Shown one piece after another: positions 20,208 to 30,473 of a stretch of 64,000 bases of DNA. A program made the position numbers and the translations under genes. The stretch comes from Duffyella gerundensis (GTDB lineage Bacteria > Pseudomonadota > Gammaproteobacteria > Enterobacterales > Enterobacteriaceae). The stretch's first letter is position 1. Each line of letters begins with the position of its first letter. The notes under the pieces were generated by a model that saw nothing but the letters and a program-made list of their open reading frames with translations, was not told the origin of the DNA and made no database searches. Location of the stretch: NCBI RefSeq assembly GCF_001517405.1, contig NZ_LN907827.1, positions 3,568,915-3,632,914 of the forward strand, in the 5' to 3' direction.

Positions 20208-21086
20208 TTAGAACAAATCGTTAAGGGTCACGCCCACGCCAAGGCGGGTTTGACGATGATTGTAATCAATCAGCGATTCACCGTAGCCGCTGTAAACCTG
20301 CGTGTAGAAACGAACGTGTTCGCTGATCGGATAGCTCCACCCCAGCTCCGCGCCGCCGTAGCCGCTGTTCCAGTTATAGGTGCTTTGCAGGCTAAAGATA
20401 TTGTCGCCCAGCATATACCCCAATTTCAGGCGGTAATAACCCATATATTTAGTGATATCGGGGTTATCGTCGTCGTTCTCACCTTCCGGCAGACGATACC
20501 AGGGTTTCACCTCAACCATAAAGTTGCCGTTCTGCGCCATCAGGCGAGCATACAGGCGATTCCAGCTGCGTGATGTAGGATCGGAACGGCCGTTTGACTG
20601 GTGATCGAAGCCGGTTTCAACATCGCGTAACGTCCAGCCGCCCAGGCTGTAATCCGTGGCCCATCCCAGAAAGATTTGCGGTTCGTAATTGGTTTCACGA
20701 AACGGCGAAGAGGCACCGCGGTTGGAGAGCTGCCACCAGGAACCTTGCGTATAGGACGCCGCCAGCACCGAGTTATCACCCAGAATGCCGCGCCATAATG
20801 GAAACGCCAGGCTGAGCTGGAACTTCACCTCATCTTTCTTCACCTTATCAGACCAGTTATAGCTGGAAATCGCTTCGCGATTCATGTCACTGGTGTAGGT
20901 ATAAAGCAGATAGTTTTTTTCGTAGGGATAGAGCACGAACGGATTATCGTGCTTCTCCAGTAGGTTAGCGATGATACTGCCACGTACAGCCGGAGCGTCG
21001 TGAACTTCTTTAATTGTGGCTTCCTGAGCCTGAACAATAGCAGGAAGGATCATTGCCGCAGCCAGCAAAGCGCGAAGCATACGCAT
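20208..21086 (-). CDS. pldA: Outer membrane phospholipase A (OMPLA)
   Basis: 292 aa. Signal peptide MRMLRALLAAAMILPAIVQA (cut before QEATI), then a 12-strand beta-barrel. The active-site His and Ser are seen in DHQSNGRSD. The C-terminal strand ends in Phe (GVTLNDLF), as needed for outer-membrane insertion. It hydrolyses phospholipids that reach the outer leaflet. ATG at 21086 with TGGAGA upstream; a GTG seven codons earlier is less likely. Confidence 0.96.
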   Translation of the reverse strand: MRMLRALLAAAMILPAIVQAQEATIKEVHDAPAVRGSIIANLLEKHDNPFVLYPYEKNYLLYTYTSDMNREAISSYNWSDKVKKDEVKFQLSLAFPLWRGILGDNSVLAASYTQGSWWQLSNRGASSPFRETNYEPQIFLGWATDYSLGGWTLRDVETGFDHQSNGRSDPTSRSWNRLYARLMAQNGNFMVEVKPWYRLPEGENDDDNPDITKYMGYYRLKLGYMLGDNIFSLQSTYNWNSGYGGAELGWSYPISEHVRFYTQVYSGYGESLIDYNHRQTRLGVGVTLNDLF

Positions 21087-21263
21087 AAAAGTCTCCAGAG
21101 AAAGCACTGAGCGAAGGGGTTGTGTAAAAAGCAGGCCATTCTACACGCAAAAATCAGCAAAATCTGCGCTGTTTTTGGAAAGCAGATAGCCCTTTTTGAA
21201 CAGCACAAACGCGCTGCCCTGGCTATGCTCAGCCGCACTTTTATCGCTTCAGGAAGGGAAACG

Positions 21264-21731
21264 ATGTCACTGCTGCTCTCTCAAAACGATGCGCGCCAGC
21301 TGATTGGTGAAATCTTTGTTTATCACATGCCGTTTAATCAGGCGCTGGGCCTGTCGCTGAAGACGCTGGAGGCGGATTATGCGGAGCTGAGCTTCAGTAA
21401 TCAGGCGATGCTGGTAGGCAACGCGGCGCAGCGTATTCTGCATGGTGGCGTTATTGCATCAGTGCTGGACGTGGCGGCTGGGCTGGTGTGCGTGAGCAGT
21501 TCACTGACGCGCCAGGAAACCATCACGGAAGAAGAGCTGCGGCAGAAGCTGGCGAAAATGGGCACCATCGATTTGCGTGTGGATTATCTGCGCCCTGGCC
21601 GCGGCGAGCACTTTATCGCCTCCAGTCGGCTGCTACGGGCGGGCAATAAAGTCGCCGTGGCGCGTGTCGAACTGCATAACGACAGCGGCCTGTATATTGC
21701 CACCGCGACTGCGACCTATCTTATTGGCTAA
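21264..21731 (+). CDS. yigI: Hotdog-fold thioesterase YigI
   Basis: 155 aa PaaI-type hotdog thioesterase, the same length as E. coli YigI. The conserved [14 protein letters not shown] loop (residues ~58-71) carries the active site region, and [14 protein letters not shown] is the second signature. Likely substrates are medium- to long-chain acyl-CoAs. The start at 21264 follows AGGAAGGGAAACG; the longer frame from TTG at 21120 is not supported. Confidence 0.92.
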   Translation: MSLLLSQNDARQLIGEIFVYHMPFNQALGLSLKTLEADYAELSFSNQAMLVGNAAQRILHGGVIASVLDVAAGLVCVSSSLTRQETITEEELRQKLAKMGTIDLRVDYLRPGRGEHFIASSRLLRAGNKVAVARVELHNDSGLYIATATATYLIG

Positions 21732-21794
21732 CGGTTGCTGTTCAGAGCGGCAGAATTCTTTACAATAGCGCTCTTTTTCCACGGGTTACACATC

Positions 21795-22688
21795 ATGGAT
21801 GCGCAACAAACGCGACAGGGCATCTTCTTTGCCCTTGGTGCCTACTTTATCTGGGGCATCGCGCCGATCTATTTCAAGCTCTTACAGCAGGTGCCGCCTG
21901 CCGAGATCATGACCCACCGCGTAATCTGGTCAGCGCTGTTTATGCTGCTGCTGATCAGCGCCAGCCGAAGCTGGCCGCAGGTGCGCGCTATCGTTCGTCA
22001 GCCGATAAAAGTCCTGCTGCTGGCGGTTTCAGCGGTGACCATCGGTGGCAACTGGCTGCTGTTTATCTGGTCGGTCAATAACCATCATATGCTGGAAGCG
22101 AGCCTCGGTTACTTTATCAATCCGCTGCTGAATGTGGTGGTGGGCATGCTGTTTCTCGGTGAGCGTTTTCGCCGTTTGCAATGGCTGGCGGTGGGGCTGG
22201 CAGCCTGCGGCGTGATGGTGCAGCTATGGAAATTTGGTTCGGTGCCGATCATCGCGCTGGGCCTGGCGCTGAGCTTTTCGTTTTATGGTTTGCTGCGCAA
22301 GAAGATAGCGGTGGATGCGCAAACCGGCATGCTGATTGAGACGTTATGGTTGCTGCCAATGGCATCGCTTTATCTGTTTGGCATCGCCGACAGCAGTACC
22401 AGCCATCTGGGCGATAATGCGGCCAGCCTGAATCTGCTGCTGATTGCCGCGGGCATCATCACCACCATTCCGCTGATGCTGTTTGCGGCGGCCTGTACCC
22501 GACTGCGTCTCTCAACGGTAGGCTTCTTTCAGTATCTTGGCCCAACGCTGATGTTCCTGCTGGCGGTGCTGTTCTACGGCGAGCAGCTGACGCAGGACAA
22601 AGTCGTCACCTTCGGCTTTATCTGGCTGGCGCTGGCGCTGTTTATCTTTGACGCGCTGCGTAACCTACGTCGCGCGCGCAAAGCGTGA
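21795..22688 (+). CDS. rarD: EamA-family permease RarD
   Basis: 297 aa, ten predicted membrane helices, EamA/DMT family. MDAQQTRQGIFFALGAYFIW at the start and FFQYLGPTLMFLLAVLFYGE near the end match RarD. The name comes from a chloramphenicol-sensitivity phenotype; the substrate is unknown. Its 3' end overlaps the convergent AbrB-family gene by 24 bases. Confidence 0.93.
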   Translation: MDAQQTRQGIFFALGAYFIWGIAPIYFKLLQQVPPAEIMTHRVIWSALFMLLLISASRSWPQVRAIVRQPIKVLLLAVSAVTIGGNWLLFIWSVNNHHMLEASLGYFINPLLNVVVGMLFLGERFRRLQWLAVGLAACGVMVQLWKFGSVPIIALGLALSFSFYGLLRKKIAVDAQTGMLIETLWLLPMASLYLFGIADSSTSHLGDNAASLNLLLIAAGIITTIPLMLFAAACTRLRLSTVGFFQYLGPTLMFLLAVLFYGEQLTQDKVVTFGFIWLALALFIFDALRNLRRARKA

Positions 22689-23714
22689 GATAAAACGCGC
22701 GATAGCCGGTCCGGTAAACAGGATGGTGAATAGCCGTAAGGTTTGCATCGCCATTACAAAAGCCATATCCACCTTGCTGCCCGCCGCGATGATCGCCACG
22801 GTATCCAGCCCGCCAGGGCTGGTTGCCAGATAGGCGGTCAGCAAATCCACTTTGAGCACCCGCGTTAACATCCACGCCATACCCGCACACAACAGCATCA
22901 GGCCAAGAATCGACAACAGCATCTGCGGCAGCGTACGCAGCGCCAGCTGGAAAATCGGTCGGGTGAAACGCAGACCCACGCTCCAGCCAATCAGGGCGTA
23001 AGCCAGCGCCAGCAGCCATTCCGGCACCTGCAAAGTTAAGGTGCCGCTGGAGTGAAAGGTGGCGCCAATCAGCGCCGGAACCAGCAGCGCGCCGGCAGGA
23101 ATGCGAAACCGCTGTCCCAGCCAGGCCCCCACCAGCATGACACCCAGCGTGGCGGCAAAACCGCCGTGCAGCGCCGGAAACCACACTGGCGAAGTGGCCT
23201 GCTGTGCCGCATCACCCAAACCGATGCGCGCCACAACCGCGGCGGCGGTCGCCACAAACAGCACGCGCAGATATTGCATAAAGGCGACCAGCCGAACATC
23301 GGCGCCGTAATCGGCCGCCATGACCACCATGGCTGAAGCACCGCCGGGAGAGGATCCCCATGCGCCGGTCGCGCCGGGCATATCGCTGAAACGCACCAGC
23401 AAAAAGCCAGAAAATGCGCTGGCCGCCAGCGTCATTAGCAGCACCGCCAGCACGATCGGCCAGTCCTGCAGCAGCGGAGTCAGAATGGATGGCGACAAGC
23501 TTTGCGCAATCATGCAGCCCAGAATCGCCTGCGCAATGACAAAGAAGTGTTTATGAATGCGCAGCGTCGCCCCGCTCAGTCCCATGATCACGCCAACAAT
23601 CATTGGGCCGAGCAGCAGCGCTGCCGGAACATGAAACAGTTGCAGGATTACGCCAAGCGTAAGCGAGGCTGCGAGCAGCAGCACCCACTGTAACGGAACA
23701 GAAAGCCGTTGCAT
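22665..23714 (-). CDS. abrB: AbrB-family membrane permease
   Basis: 349 aa, about ten membrane helices in two repeats. Marks are WGSSPGGASAMVVMAADYGADVRL in the first half and TSPGGLDTVAIIAAGSKVDM in the second, the duplicated motif of this family (often mislabelled 'AbrB transcriptional regulator'). E. coli AbrB/YbgN-type proteins are uncharacterised inner-membrane permeases. Its location between rarD and corA is not the E. coli one. No strong ribosome binding site is visible before the ATG. Confidence 0.88.
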   Translation of the reverse strand: MQRLSVPLQWVLLLAASLTLGVILQLFHVPAALLLGPMIVGVIMGLSGATLRIHKHFFVIAQAILGCMIAQSLSPSILTPLLQDWPIVLAVLLMTLAASAFSGFLLVRFSDMPGATGAWGSSPGGASAMVVMAADYGADVRLVAFMQYLRVLFVATAAAVVARIGLGDAAQQATSPVWFPALHGGFAATLGVMLVGAWLGQRFRIPAGALLVPALIGATFHSSGTLTLQVPEWLLALAYALIGWSVGLRFTRPIFQLALRTLPQMLLSILGLMLLCAGMAWMLTRVLKVDLLTAYLATSPGGLDTVAIIAAGSKVDMAFVMAMQTLRLFTILFTGPAIARFISRFARAT

Positions 23715-23785
23715 AAGGTGAAGTATTCAGTGAGAAAATAAGAGGTTAAAGGTTACGCCGATTGCGGAGGGTATGCCAGAAACAA

Positions 23786-23811
23786 TTCGGGCCGCCCGCA
23801 GGCAGCCCGAA
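23786..23811 (-). terminator. Terminator after corA
   Basis: Directly after the corA stop, reading leftward: TTCGGGC-N12-GCCCGAA followed by TTGTTT. The 12-base loop is GC-rich and may extend the stem. Confidence 0.65.
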
Positions 23812-23814
23812 AAA

Positions 23815-24768
23815 TCATAACCAGTTCTTACGTTTAAAGTAGAGATAAGGCGCCAGACCCGCGAGGATCATCAGGCAGATCGCCGCTGGATAGCCAAAGC
23901 TCCACTTCAGCTCCGGCATAAACTCAAAGTTCATTCCGTAGCTGGACGCGACCAGCGTAGGCGGCAGGAACACCACCGACACCACCGAGAAGATTTTGAT
24001 GATGCGGTTCTGTTCGATATTGATGAAGCCCATCGCCGCCTGCATCAGAAAGTTCACCTTCTGAAACAGCGATTCGTTGTGCGGCAGCAGGGATTCGATA
24101 TCGCGCAGGATTTCACGCGCCTGCTCCAGCTGATTGCCCGGCAGGCGCGCTTTACGCACGAGGAAATTCAGCGCACGCTGGGTATCCATCAGGCACAAAC
24201 GCACTTTCCAGCCGATATCTTCCAGCTCCGCCAGCGTTGACAGCGCACGATCGAAATCGTCGCCCTGCTGGCCTTCCATGATCACCCGGCTCAGCTTTTC
24301 CAGATCGCTGTAGATGTTCTCAATCTCATCCGCCAGCTGCTCGATTTTGGTTTCAAACAGATCGAGCAGCAGTTCGTAGGCGTTGCCGTCAATCATCGTC
24401 TGACTGCGCGCCCGCATGCGGTAAAGCCGGAAAGCGGGCAGTTCACGTTCGCGCAGCGTATAGAGGCGGCCATCGCGGATGGTAAACGCCACGGTGGCGT
24501 TACCGGCGTGATCTTTGGCGTCTTCATAGAAGAAAAATGAGTGAATGTGCAGGCCATCTTCATCTTCGAAGAAACGGGCGGATGCTTCGATGTCCTCAAG
24601 TTCCGGCCGCGTTGCCAGATTCTGTCCCAGCTCGGTATGAACGCGGTCACGCTCGCTCTCTTCAGGCTCGATCAGATCGACCCAGACAGACGAGGTCAGC
24701 CGGTCTTCGGTCTCTTCCAGCTCAAGACGAGTGAGGCGGCTTTCATCCAGTTTAAATGCGCTCAGCAT
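23815..24768 (-). CDS. corA: Magnesium/cobalt transporter CorA
   Basis: 317 aa. The long cytoplasmic N-terminal funnel ends in two membrane helices with the signature YGMN (in [11 protein letters not shown]) in the short loop between them, and a basic C-terminus YFKRKNWL. It forms a homopentameric Mg2+ channel. It is preceded by a leader of over 300 bases with a candidate leader ORF and hairpin, see that entry. Confidence 0.97.
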   Translation of the reverse strand: MLSAFKLDESRLTRLELEETEDRLTSSVWVDLIEPEESERDRVHTELGQNLATRPELEDIEASARFFEDEDGLHIHSFFFYEDAKDHAGNATVAFTIRDGRLYTLRERELPAFRLYRMRARSQTMIDGNAYELLLDLFETKIEQLADEIENIYSDLEKLSRVIMEGQQGDDFDRALSTLAELEDIGWKVRLCLMDTQRALNFLVRKARLPGNQLEQAREILRDIESLLPHNESLFQKVNFLMQAAMGFINIEQNRIIKIFSVVSVVFLPPTLVASSYGMNFEFMPELKWSFGYPAAICLMILAGLAPYLYFKRKNWL

Positions 24769-24940
24769 AGCAGTATGACTCCCAATTGCGGTCTTTTATG
24801 GGACATGGCAATGTTGCCCGCTGGCGCACTGTTGTACGCGCAAACAGGAACAAAACGAATACCTGGACACGGAAATACCGTATAAAAAAGAGTGGGTACT
24901 AGCTCAAGCGACGGGAATGGAGCGGTCGCTGACAACCACG

Positions 24941-24968
24941 AAGGCTATCAGCAAAAGAGGATAGCCTT
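24941..24968 (-). promoter_or_regulatory. corA leader hairpin over the leader ORF stop
   Basis: AAGGCTAT-N12-ATAGCCTT, an 8-bp perfect stem. Its 5' arm on the minus strand overlaps the TAA stop of the 18-codon ORF, so a ribosome at the stop would block the hairpin. There is no T-run. The remaining corA leader, 24769-24940, has no further gene that I can see. Confidence 0.5.
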
Positions 24969-25023
24969 AGGCGTTGCACCTGCGTAACAGGTTAATGAGC
25001 CAGTATCGACTGGGTGCGTCCAA
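24967..25023 (-). CDS. Candidate corA leader peptide (CorL-like, 18 aa)
   Basis: A short frame begins at TTG with GAGAGGA nine bases upstream and encodes MDAPSRYWLINLLRRCNA, then TAA. It lies about 200 bases upstream of corA in the corA-uvrD gap. Salmonella is known to have a short ORF, corL, in the corA leader whose translation controls Rho-dependent termination. This frame has the right position and size; I could not compare sequences. The non-ATG start lowers confidence. Confidence 0.45.
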   Translation of the reverse strand: MDAPSRYWLINLLRRCNA

Positions 25024-25103
25024 GGCGTATGTCCTCTCAGGATTGTAGTGGGCGCATGTTACGCTGAGACGAAAAAGGCGTCAAGTTACCGTTAGGCTAC
25101 CAT

Positions 25104-27266
25104 TCAGACCGCTTCCAGTCGGGCATAAGCGGCTACTAACCATTTGATTCCCTGACCGTTAAAGGCGACCTGAACACGACTATGATCGCCGCTGCCTTCA
25201 AGATTCACCACGGTGCCTTCGCCAAACTTGGCGTGCCGCACGCGCTGGCCCAGCGTAAAGCCGCTGCTGTTTTGCGTGACTGGCGCACCGGAGCGGGCAT
25301 GGCTTACCGGGCGGCTGATGCTGGCGCGCAGACGGACTTCTTCGATGCAGGATTCCGGCAGCTCGGAAATAAACCGCGACGGCCGGTGATACACTTCCTT
25401 ACCATAAAGGCGCCGGGTTTCTGCGTAGGTCAGTGTCAGTTTCTGCATGGCACGCGTCACGCCAACGTAGGCAAGACGACGCTCCTCTTCAAGACGACCG
25501 CTCTCATCCAGCGACATCTGGCTGGGAAACATGCCCTCTTCCATGCCGACGATAAACACCTGACTGAACTCCAACCCTTTCGCCGAGTGCATGGTCATCA
25601 ACTGCGCAGCGTCCTGCCATTTGTCCGCCTGACCTTCGCCCGCTTCCAGGGCAGCATGCGACAAAAATGCCTGCAGCGGCATCAGATCTTCATCTTCGTC
25701 CTGATAGCTGTACTGACGCGTGGCGTTAACCAGCTCTTCCATGTTCTCGATGCGCGTCTGACCTTTCTCGCCTTTTTCCTGCTCATACATCTGCCACAGG
25801 CCGGAGTCTTTCATTACCCGATCGGTTTGCACATGCAGCGGCATTTCGGCCGTCTCCTGCGCCAGCGAGTCGATCAGTTCGGTAAAGCGTTGCAGTGCTG
25901 AAGCGGCGCGACCGGCCAGCGCTTTTTCCTGCAGCAGTTCGCGCGCGGTTTGCCACAGCGTGAGCTGCCGTTCGCGTGATGTCTGTCGCACCACGTCCAG
26001 CGTACGATCGCCGATGCCGCGCGTAGGCGTGTTCACCACGCGTTCAAATGCCGCATCATCATTGCGGTTGGCGATCAGGCGCAGATAAGCCAGCGCATCT
26101 TTGATCTCCTGACGTTCGAAGAAGCGCATACCGCCATAAATGCGATACGGCAGGCTGGTTTGCAGCAGCGCTTCTTCCAGCACGCGTGACTGGGCGTTGC
26201 TGCGGTAAAGAATGGCGCAGTCGCTGAGCGCACCGCCCTGTTCATTCCAGGCTTTGATGCGATTGACGACAAAGCGCGCCTCATCCAGTTCATTGAAGGC
26301 GCAATAGATGGAGATCTTTTCGCCGTCGCCATCTTCGGTCCACAGCTCTTTACCCAAACGACCGTTGTTGTTGGCGATCAGGGTGTTAGCCGCGCGTAGA
26401 ATGTTATTGGTTGAGCGATAGTTCTGTTCCAGGCGGATGGTTTCCGCACCGGGAAAATCATTGAGGAAACGCTGGATATTCTCAACCTGCGCGCCACGCC
26501 AGCCATAAATTGACTGATCGTCATCGCCTACGATGATCACCTTGTTGGTTTCGCCCGCCAGCATGCGAATCCACGCATACTGAATGTTGTTGGTATCCTG
26601 AAACTCATCCACCAGAATATTAGTGAAACGCTCGCGATAGTGATTGAGAATGTGCGGCTTGTTCAGCCACAGTTCATGCGCGCGCAGCAGCAGTTCGGCG
26701 AAATCGACCAGGCCCGCGCGATCGCACGCTTCCTGATAGGCCTGATACACCTTCAGCCAGGTTTGTTCAACCGGATTGCCGTAACTTTCAATGTGTGCAG
26801 GCCGTAGGCCCTCATCTTTTTTGCCGTTGATGTACCACATCGCCTGACGCGCTGGCCACTGTTTATCATCCAGGTTCATCGCTTTGATCAGTCGCTTCAG
26901 CAGCCGCAGTTGATCTTCGCTGTCGAGGATCTGAAAATCCTGCGGCAGGCGGGCATCAAGGTGATGTGCGCGCAGCAGCCGGTGCGCCAGACCGTGAAAG
27001 GTGCCGATCCACATGCCGCCCTGGCTGGTGCCAATCAGCTGTTCAATACGGTGGCGCATCTCCGCCGCGGCTTTGTTGGTAAAGGTCACTGCCATAATGG
27101 AATAAGGCGAGCAGTTCTCTACCGCCAGAAGCCAGGCGATGCGGTGAACCAACACGCGCGTTTTGCCGCTGCCCGCGCCCGCCAGCACCAGCAGGTTGCT
27201 GCGTGGCGCCGCGACGGCGTCGCGTTGTTTGTCATTCAAACTGTCGAGCAGGTCAGAAACGTCCAT
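25104..27266 (-). CDS. uvrD: DNA helicase II UvrD
   Basis: 720 aa, exactly the E. coli length. SF1A helicase: Q-motif LNDKQRDAVAAP, Walker A GAGSGKT (near residue 29), DEFQDTN (Walker B) and the [13 protein letters not shown] motif III. The C-terminal ~60 residues form the Tudor-like domain (LGQRVRHAKFGEGTVVNLEG). It acts in mismatch and nucleotide excision repair. The start is MDVSDLL; the GTG two codons upstream was rejected. A LexA box lies just upstream. Confidence 0.98.
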   Translation of the reverse strand: MDVSDLLDSLNDKQRDAVAAPRSNLLVLAGAGSGKTRVLVHRIAWLLAVENCSPYSIMAVTFTNKAAAEMRHRIEQLIGTSQGGMWIGTFHGLAHRLLRAHHLDARLPQDFQILDSEDQLRLLKRLIKAMNLDDKQWPARQAMWYINGKKDEGLRPAHIESYGNPVEQTWLKVYQAYQEACDRAGLVDFAELLLRAHELWLNKPHILNHYRERFTNILVDEFQDTNNIQYAWIRMLAGETNKVIIVGDDDQSIYGWRGAQVENIQRFLNDFPGAETIRLEQNYRSTNNILRAANTLIANNNGRLGKELWTEDGDGEKISIYCAFNELDEARFVVNRIKAWNEQGGALSDCAILYRSNAQSRVLEEALLQTSLPYRIYGGMRFFERQEIKDALAYLRLIANRNDDAAFERVVNTPTRGIGDRTLDVVRQTSRERQLTLWQTARELLQEKALAGRAASALQRFTELIDSLAQETAEMPLHVQTDRVMKDSGLWQMYEQEKGEKGQTRIENMEELVNATRQYSYQDEDEDLMPLQAFLSHAALEAGEGQADKWQDAAQLMTMHSAKGLEFSQVFIVGMEEGMFPSQMSLDESGRLEEERRLAYVGVTRAMQKLTLTYAETRRLYGKEVYHRPSRFISELPESCIEEVRLRASISRPVSHARSGAPVTQNSSGFTLGQRVRHAKFGEGTVVNLEGSGDHSRVQVAFNGQGIKWLVAAYARLEAV

Positions 27267-27280
27267 AAGCACCGTTGATT

Positions 27281-27300
27281 CACTGGATATTTAAACAGGA
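27281..27300 (-). promoter_or_regulatory. LexA (SOS) box before uvrD
   Basis: CTGTTTAAATATCCAG on the minus strand (27283-27298), matching CTG-N10-CAG with an AT-rich centre, 17 bases before the uvrD ATG. E. coli uvrD carries a LexA box with the same CCAG right arm. It touches the yigB 3' end. Confidence 0.8.
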
Positions 27301-27302
27301 TA

Positions 27303-28019
27303 TTACATTAAGGCGGTCAGCGATGCCAGGCGGGTAATTTCCAGATGAGGAAGCAGCCGTGCATCAGCGATGTGCATCAGGTCGCCGCCGCGCAGGTTGA
27401 TCCAGCAGGCTTGCAGCCCGCAGCGCAGCGAACCGGCAACGTCGGTGGTGAGATCATCGCCGACGTGCAGAATATTTTCCGGCGCAATCGCCAGCCGCTC
27501 AGCGGCCAGATGATACATATCCTCGAACGGTTTCGCACGGCCATCGGGACCGGCGCGCAGTGTAAACTGAAAATAGCGATCGAGCCCGAACAGGTGCGGC
27601 TCGGCGTTGCCGTTGGTGATGGCCACCAGCGGCATGCGTTCAGCCAGCGCCGCCAGCGTACTGTGCGTCTCCGCCGGCACCTCGATTTTGCTGCGCCAGT
27701 GGGCAAAAACCGCCATGGTCTGCGTGGCACCTTCGCGCGCCTGTTCGGCGGTCAATCCCGCCTCCAGCATCGCTAACTCTACCGAGCGACGGCGCCATTC
27801 GGTCACATCGTGCCAGATATCGGGCTCTTGCTCACACAGCCGATCGCGCACCTGTTGATAGGCATCAACGCTGAAGTCGCGCAGGCTGGGATGGAACCCC
27901 TGCAAAAACGCATGGGATTCCAGTGCAGTTTTGCGGATCACCGGCAGGTTGTCATAGAGCGTATCGTCAAGATCGAAGGTCATGGCTTTAACGGGACGCA
28001 GCGGGCGATAAAAATGCAT
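27303..28019 (-). CDS. yigB: HAD-family FMN/PRPP phosphatase YigB
   Basis: 238 aa, same length as E. coli YigB. HAD hydrolase with motif [12 protein letters not shown] (residues ~13-23), motif [13 protein letters not shown], and motif [20 protein letters not shown]. coli YigB hydrolyses FMN and 5-amino-6-ribitylamino-uracil phosphate in flavin metabolism. Its ATG overlaps the xerC stop by one base (TAATG). The longer frame upstream lies inside xerC. Confidence 0.95.
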   Translation of the reverse strand: MHFYRPLRPVKAMTFDLDDTLYDNLPVIRKTALESHAFLQGFHPSLRDFSVDAYQQVRDRLCEQEPDIWHDVTEWRRRSVELAMLEAGLTAEQAREGATQTMAVFAHWRSKIEVPAETHSTLAALAERMPLVAITNGNAEPHLFGLDRYFQFTLRAGPDGRAKPFEDMYHLAAERLAIAPENILHVGDDLTTDVAGSLRCGLQACWINLRGGDLMHIADARLLPHLEITRLASLTALM

Positions 28020-28921
28020 TACGATTTTCCTCGTTTCGCACGGGGATGAGCAGCATCGTAGACCGACGCCAGATGTTGAAAGTCGAGATGGGTATAAATT
28101 TGCGTGGTGGAGAGATTCGCGTGTCCCAGCAGCTCCTGCACCGCGCGCAGATCGCCGCTGGATTCCAGCATGTGCGTGGCAAACGAGTGGCGCAGCTTGT
28201 GCGGATGAATATGACTGGTGACGCCCTGTTTGACGCCCCACTCGGCAAAACGCTTCTGCACGTTGCGTACCGAAATCCGTTTTCCCTGGCTCGACAAAAA
28301 CACCGCGTCGTCCTGTGGCGCAAACACGTCGCGCAGCACCAGCCAGTGTTCAATCCACTGCACTGCCATTCTGCCAATCGGCAGCCGCCGCTCCTTGCTG
28401 CCTTTACCCACCACCCAAACTTCGCCCGTGGTGAGATCGAGATGGCGGCAATCCATGTTGACCAGTTCGGACAGGCGCAGTCCGGCACCGTACATCACTT
28501 CCAGCATGGCGCGATCGCGTACCGCCAGCGGATCGTTAAGGTCAATATCCAGCAGTTGGTTGACCTCATCGACATCGATATTTTTTGGCAAATGGCGTGG
28601 CGCGCGCGGCGTGGCGATGCCTTTCGCCGGGTTCGCTTTCAGTGCGCCCTGGCTCACCTGCCAGTCAAGAAAACTGCGGAGCGCCGACAGTCGCAACGCC
28701 AGGCTGGCCGGTTGCAGATCGGCACGGCGGCTGCGCGCCGCCAGTGAACGCACCTGCGCCGGTTCCAGCGTCGCCCAGTCGCGGATCTGCATCTCATCGG
28801 CGAGCACAATCAGCGCACTCAGCTGATGCGTATAGCTTTTCAGCGTCAGCGGACTGAGCTGCCGCTCCACCTTCAGATAACGCAGAAAGGCATCAACGGC
28901 GGGTTGCAGAGGGGAGATCAT
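28019..28921 (-). CDS. xerC: Site-specific tyrosine recombinase XerC
   Basis: 300 aa. N-terminal SAM-like DNA-binding domain, then the catalytic domain with Arg in GAGLRLSEL, His-x-x-Arg in [26 protein letters not shown] and its catalytic Tyr. With XerD it resolves chromosome dimers at dif. ATGA overlap with the upstream DUF484 gene indicates coupled translation. Confidence 0.97.
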   Translation of the reverse strand: MISPLQPAVDAFLRYLKVERQLSPLTLKSYTHQLSALIVLADEMQIRDWATLEPAQVRSLAARSRRADLQPASLALRLSALRSFLDWQVSQGALKANPAKGIATPRAPRHLPKNIDVDEVNQLLDIDLNDPLAVRDRAMLEVMYGAGLRLSELVNMDCRHLDLTTGEVWVVGKGSKERRLPIGRMAVQWIEHWLVLRDVFAPQDDAVFLSSQGKRISVRNVQKRFAEWGVKQGVTSHIHPHKLRHSFATHMLESSGDLRAVQELLGHANLSTTQIYTHLDFQHLASVYDAAHPRAKRGKS

Positions 28922-29622
28922 GCGCGTTCAATCCAGCGTTCCACCAGGCCTGGCAGCATGGTAGCCAGATGCTGCAATAACAGCGTGCCCATGCCGGGCT
29001 GATAATGCTGCGTGTCACGGCTGCTGAAGATCACCACGCCAAGGTTGCCCGATTCGCCCATCATTGACATCGCGACCGAGCCAATCGCTTTGGCCTGCGG
29101 CAACAGCAGCAGCAGTTCCGGGCCATTCAGGCTGCCGAGATAGTGCTGCTCTTTGCCAAGGCGCTGAATACGCACTGGTTCGAAGGCGGGCCGCGACAGC
29201 GCCAGCTGAGTGAAATCAGACGGTGCGCCAATGCGCCATTTATCGCTGAACAAGCGAATATTCGCGCCCGCCAGGCCAAGTTCGCGCGCCCAGCGCTGCA
29301 GACGGTTTAACATGTCCATCAGCGACGACGCGGCGGCCAGGTGATTTTGCAGCGCCAGCAGACGATCAAACAGTTGATGGTTGGCGGTGGCCTGCTCCAT
29401 CAACAGGGTAATTTCCTCTTCCAGGCGGGCGATGTGATTGCGCTGGCGGGACATATGCCACTCAACCAGCGACACGCTACCGCGCACCGCATGCGGCACC
29501 GCCATCTGCTCAACCTGACGAGCGTTACGAATAAAGAAATCGGGGTTCTGGCGCAAGAAATCACTGACGCTGTCATCATCAAGCAGCGTGTCGCCTGCAG
29601 CCTGTTCGCCAACCTGTTTCAT
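28918..29622 (-). CDS. yigA: DUF484 family protein (YigA)
   Basis: 234 aa. An N-terminal helical region with [17 protein letters not shown], a coiled coil around residues 60-85, then a GAF-like domain. Function is unknown, but the gene is conserved between dapF and xerC across gamma-proteobacteria. It overlaps both neighbours by four bases (ATGA). Confidence 0.92.
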   Translation of the reverse strand: MKQVGEQAAGDTLLDDDSVSDFLRQNPDFFIRNARQVEQMAVPHAVRGSVSLVEWHMSRQRNHIARLEEEITLLMEQATANHQLFDRLLALQNHLAAASSLMDMLNRLQRWARELGLAGANIRLFSDKWRIGAPSDFTQLALSRPAFEPVRIQRLGKEQHYLGSLNGPELLLLLPQAKAIGSVAMSMMGESGNLGVVIFSSRDTQHYQPGMGTLLLQHLATMLPGLVERWIERA

Positions 29623-30443
29623 AAGTGAATCAATCCATCATAAACGTGCGTTGCCGGGCCGGTCATATAGAGCGGCGTGCCCGGCCCTTTCCAGGCGATA
29701 TTCAGGCTGCCGCCGGGTAAATCGACGCGCACCTGTTCGGCCAGCAGCAGTTGCTGAATGCCAACCGCCACCGCCGCACAGGCACCGCTGCCGCACGCCT
29801 GGGTTTCACCAGCGCCGCGCTCATAAACGCGCAGGCGAATGTGCTCGCGGTTGACCACTTCCATAAAGCCGACATTCACCCGTTCAGGAAAACGATCGTG
29901 GCTTTCCAGCACCGGACCGAGGCTCTCCACCGCGGCGGTGATAACACTCTCCACCTGAATCACGCAGTGCGGATTGCCCATCGATACCACGCCGCACATC
30001 ACGGTCTGTTCCGCGGCGCGCATCAGGTAAATGCTTTCTGCTTTGTTGGCGCGGAACGGCACCAGCGACGGCTCAAAATTGGGCTCGCCCATGTTGACGC
30101 GCACCAGCTCATCCTGCGTGACGCTCAGCACCATGCGGCCGGTTTGCGTGCTGACACGAATTTCGTTTTTATTGGTCAGCCCTTTCAGGCGGACAAAGCG
30201 GGCAAAGCAGCGCGCGCCGTTGCCGCACTGCGCCACTTCGCTGCCATCGGCGTTGAAAATACGGTAATGAAAGTCGAGATCCGGATCGTAAGGTGGCTCA
30301 ACGATCAGAAGCTGATCGAATCCCACGCCATGATGACGATCCGCCAGGCGGCGAATCAGCTCCGGCGAGAAATAGACGTTTTGCGTCACGGCATCAACGA
30401 CCATAAAGTCGTTTCCGAGGCCGTGCATTTTTGAGAACTGCAT
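29619..30443 (-). CDS. dapF: Diaminopimelate epimerase
   Basis: 274 aa, E. coli length. It converts LL- to meso-diaminopimelate for lysine and peptidoglycan. The two catalytic cysteines are in GNGARCF and [24 protein letters not shown] is the family start and is preceded by GGAG; an in-frame ATG eight codons upstream is not in the family. Follows lptM by 30 bases. Confidence 0.97.
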   Translation of the reverse strand: MQFSKMHGLGNDFMVVDAVTQNVYFSPELIRRLADRHHGVGFDQLLIVEPPYDPDLDFHYRIFNADGSEVAQCGNGARCFARFVRLKGLTNKNEIRVSTQTGRMVLSVTQDELVRVNMGEPNFEPSLVPFRANKAESIYLMRAAEQTVMCGVVSMGNPHCVIQVESVITAAVESLGPVLESHDRFPERVNVGFMEVVNREHIRLRVYERGAGETQACGSGACAAVAVGIQQLLLAEQVRVDLPGGSLNIAWKGPGTPLYMTGPATHVYDGLIHL

Positions 30444-30473
30444 TTTCTGCTCCGCCGGATGCGCCATGATCGA

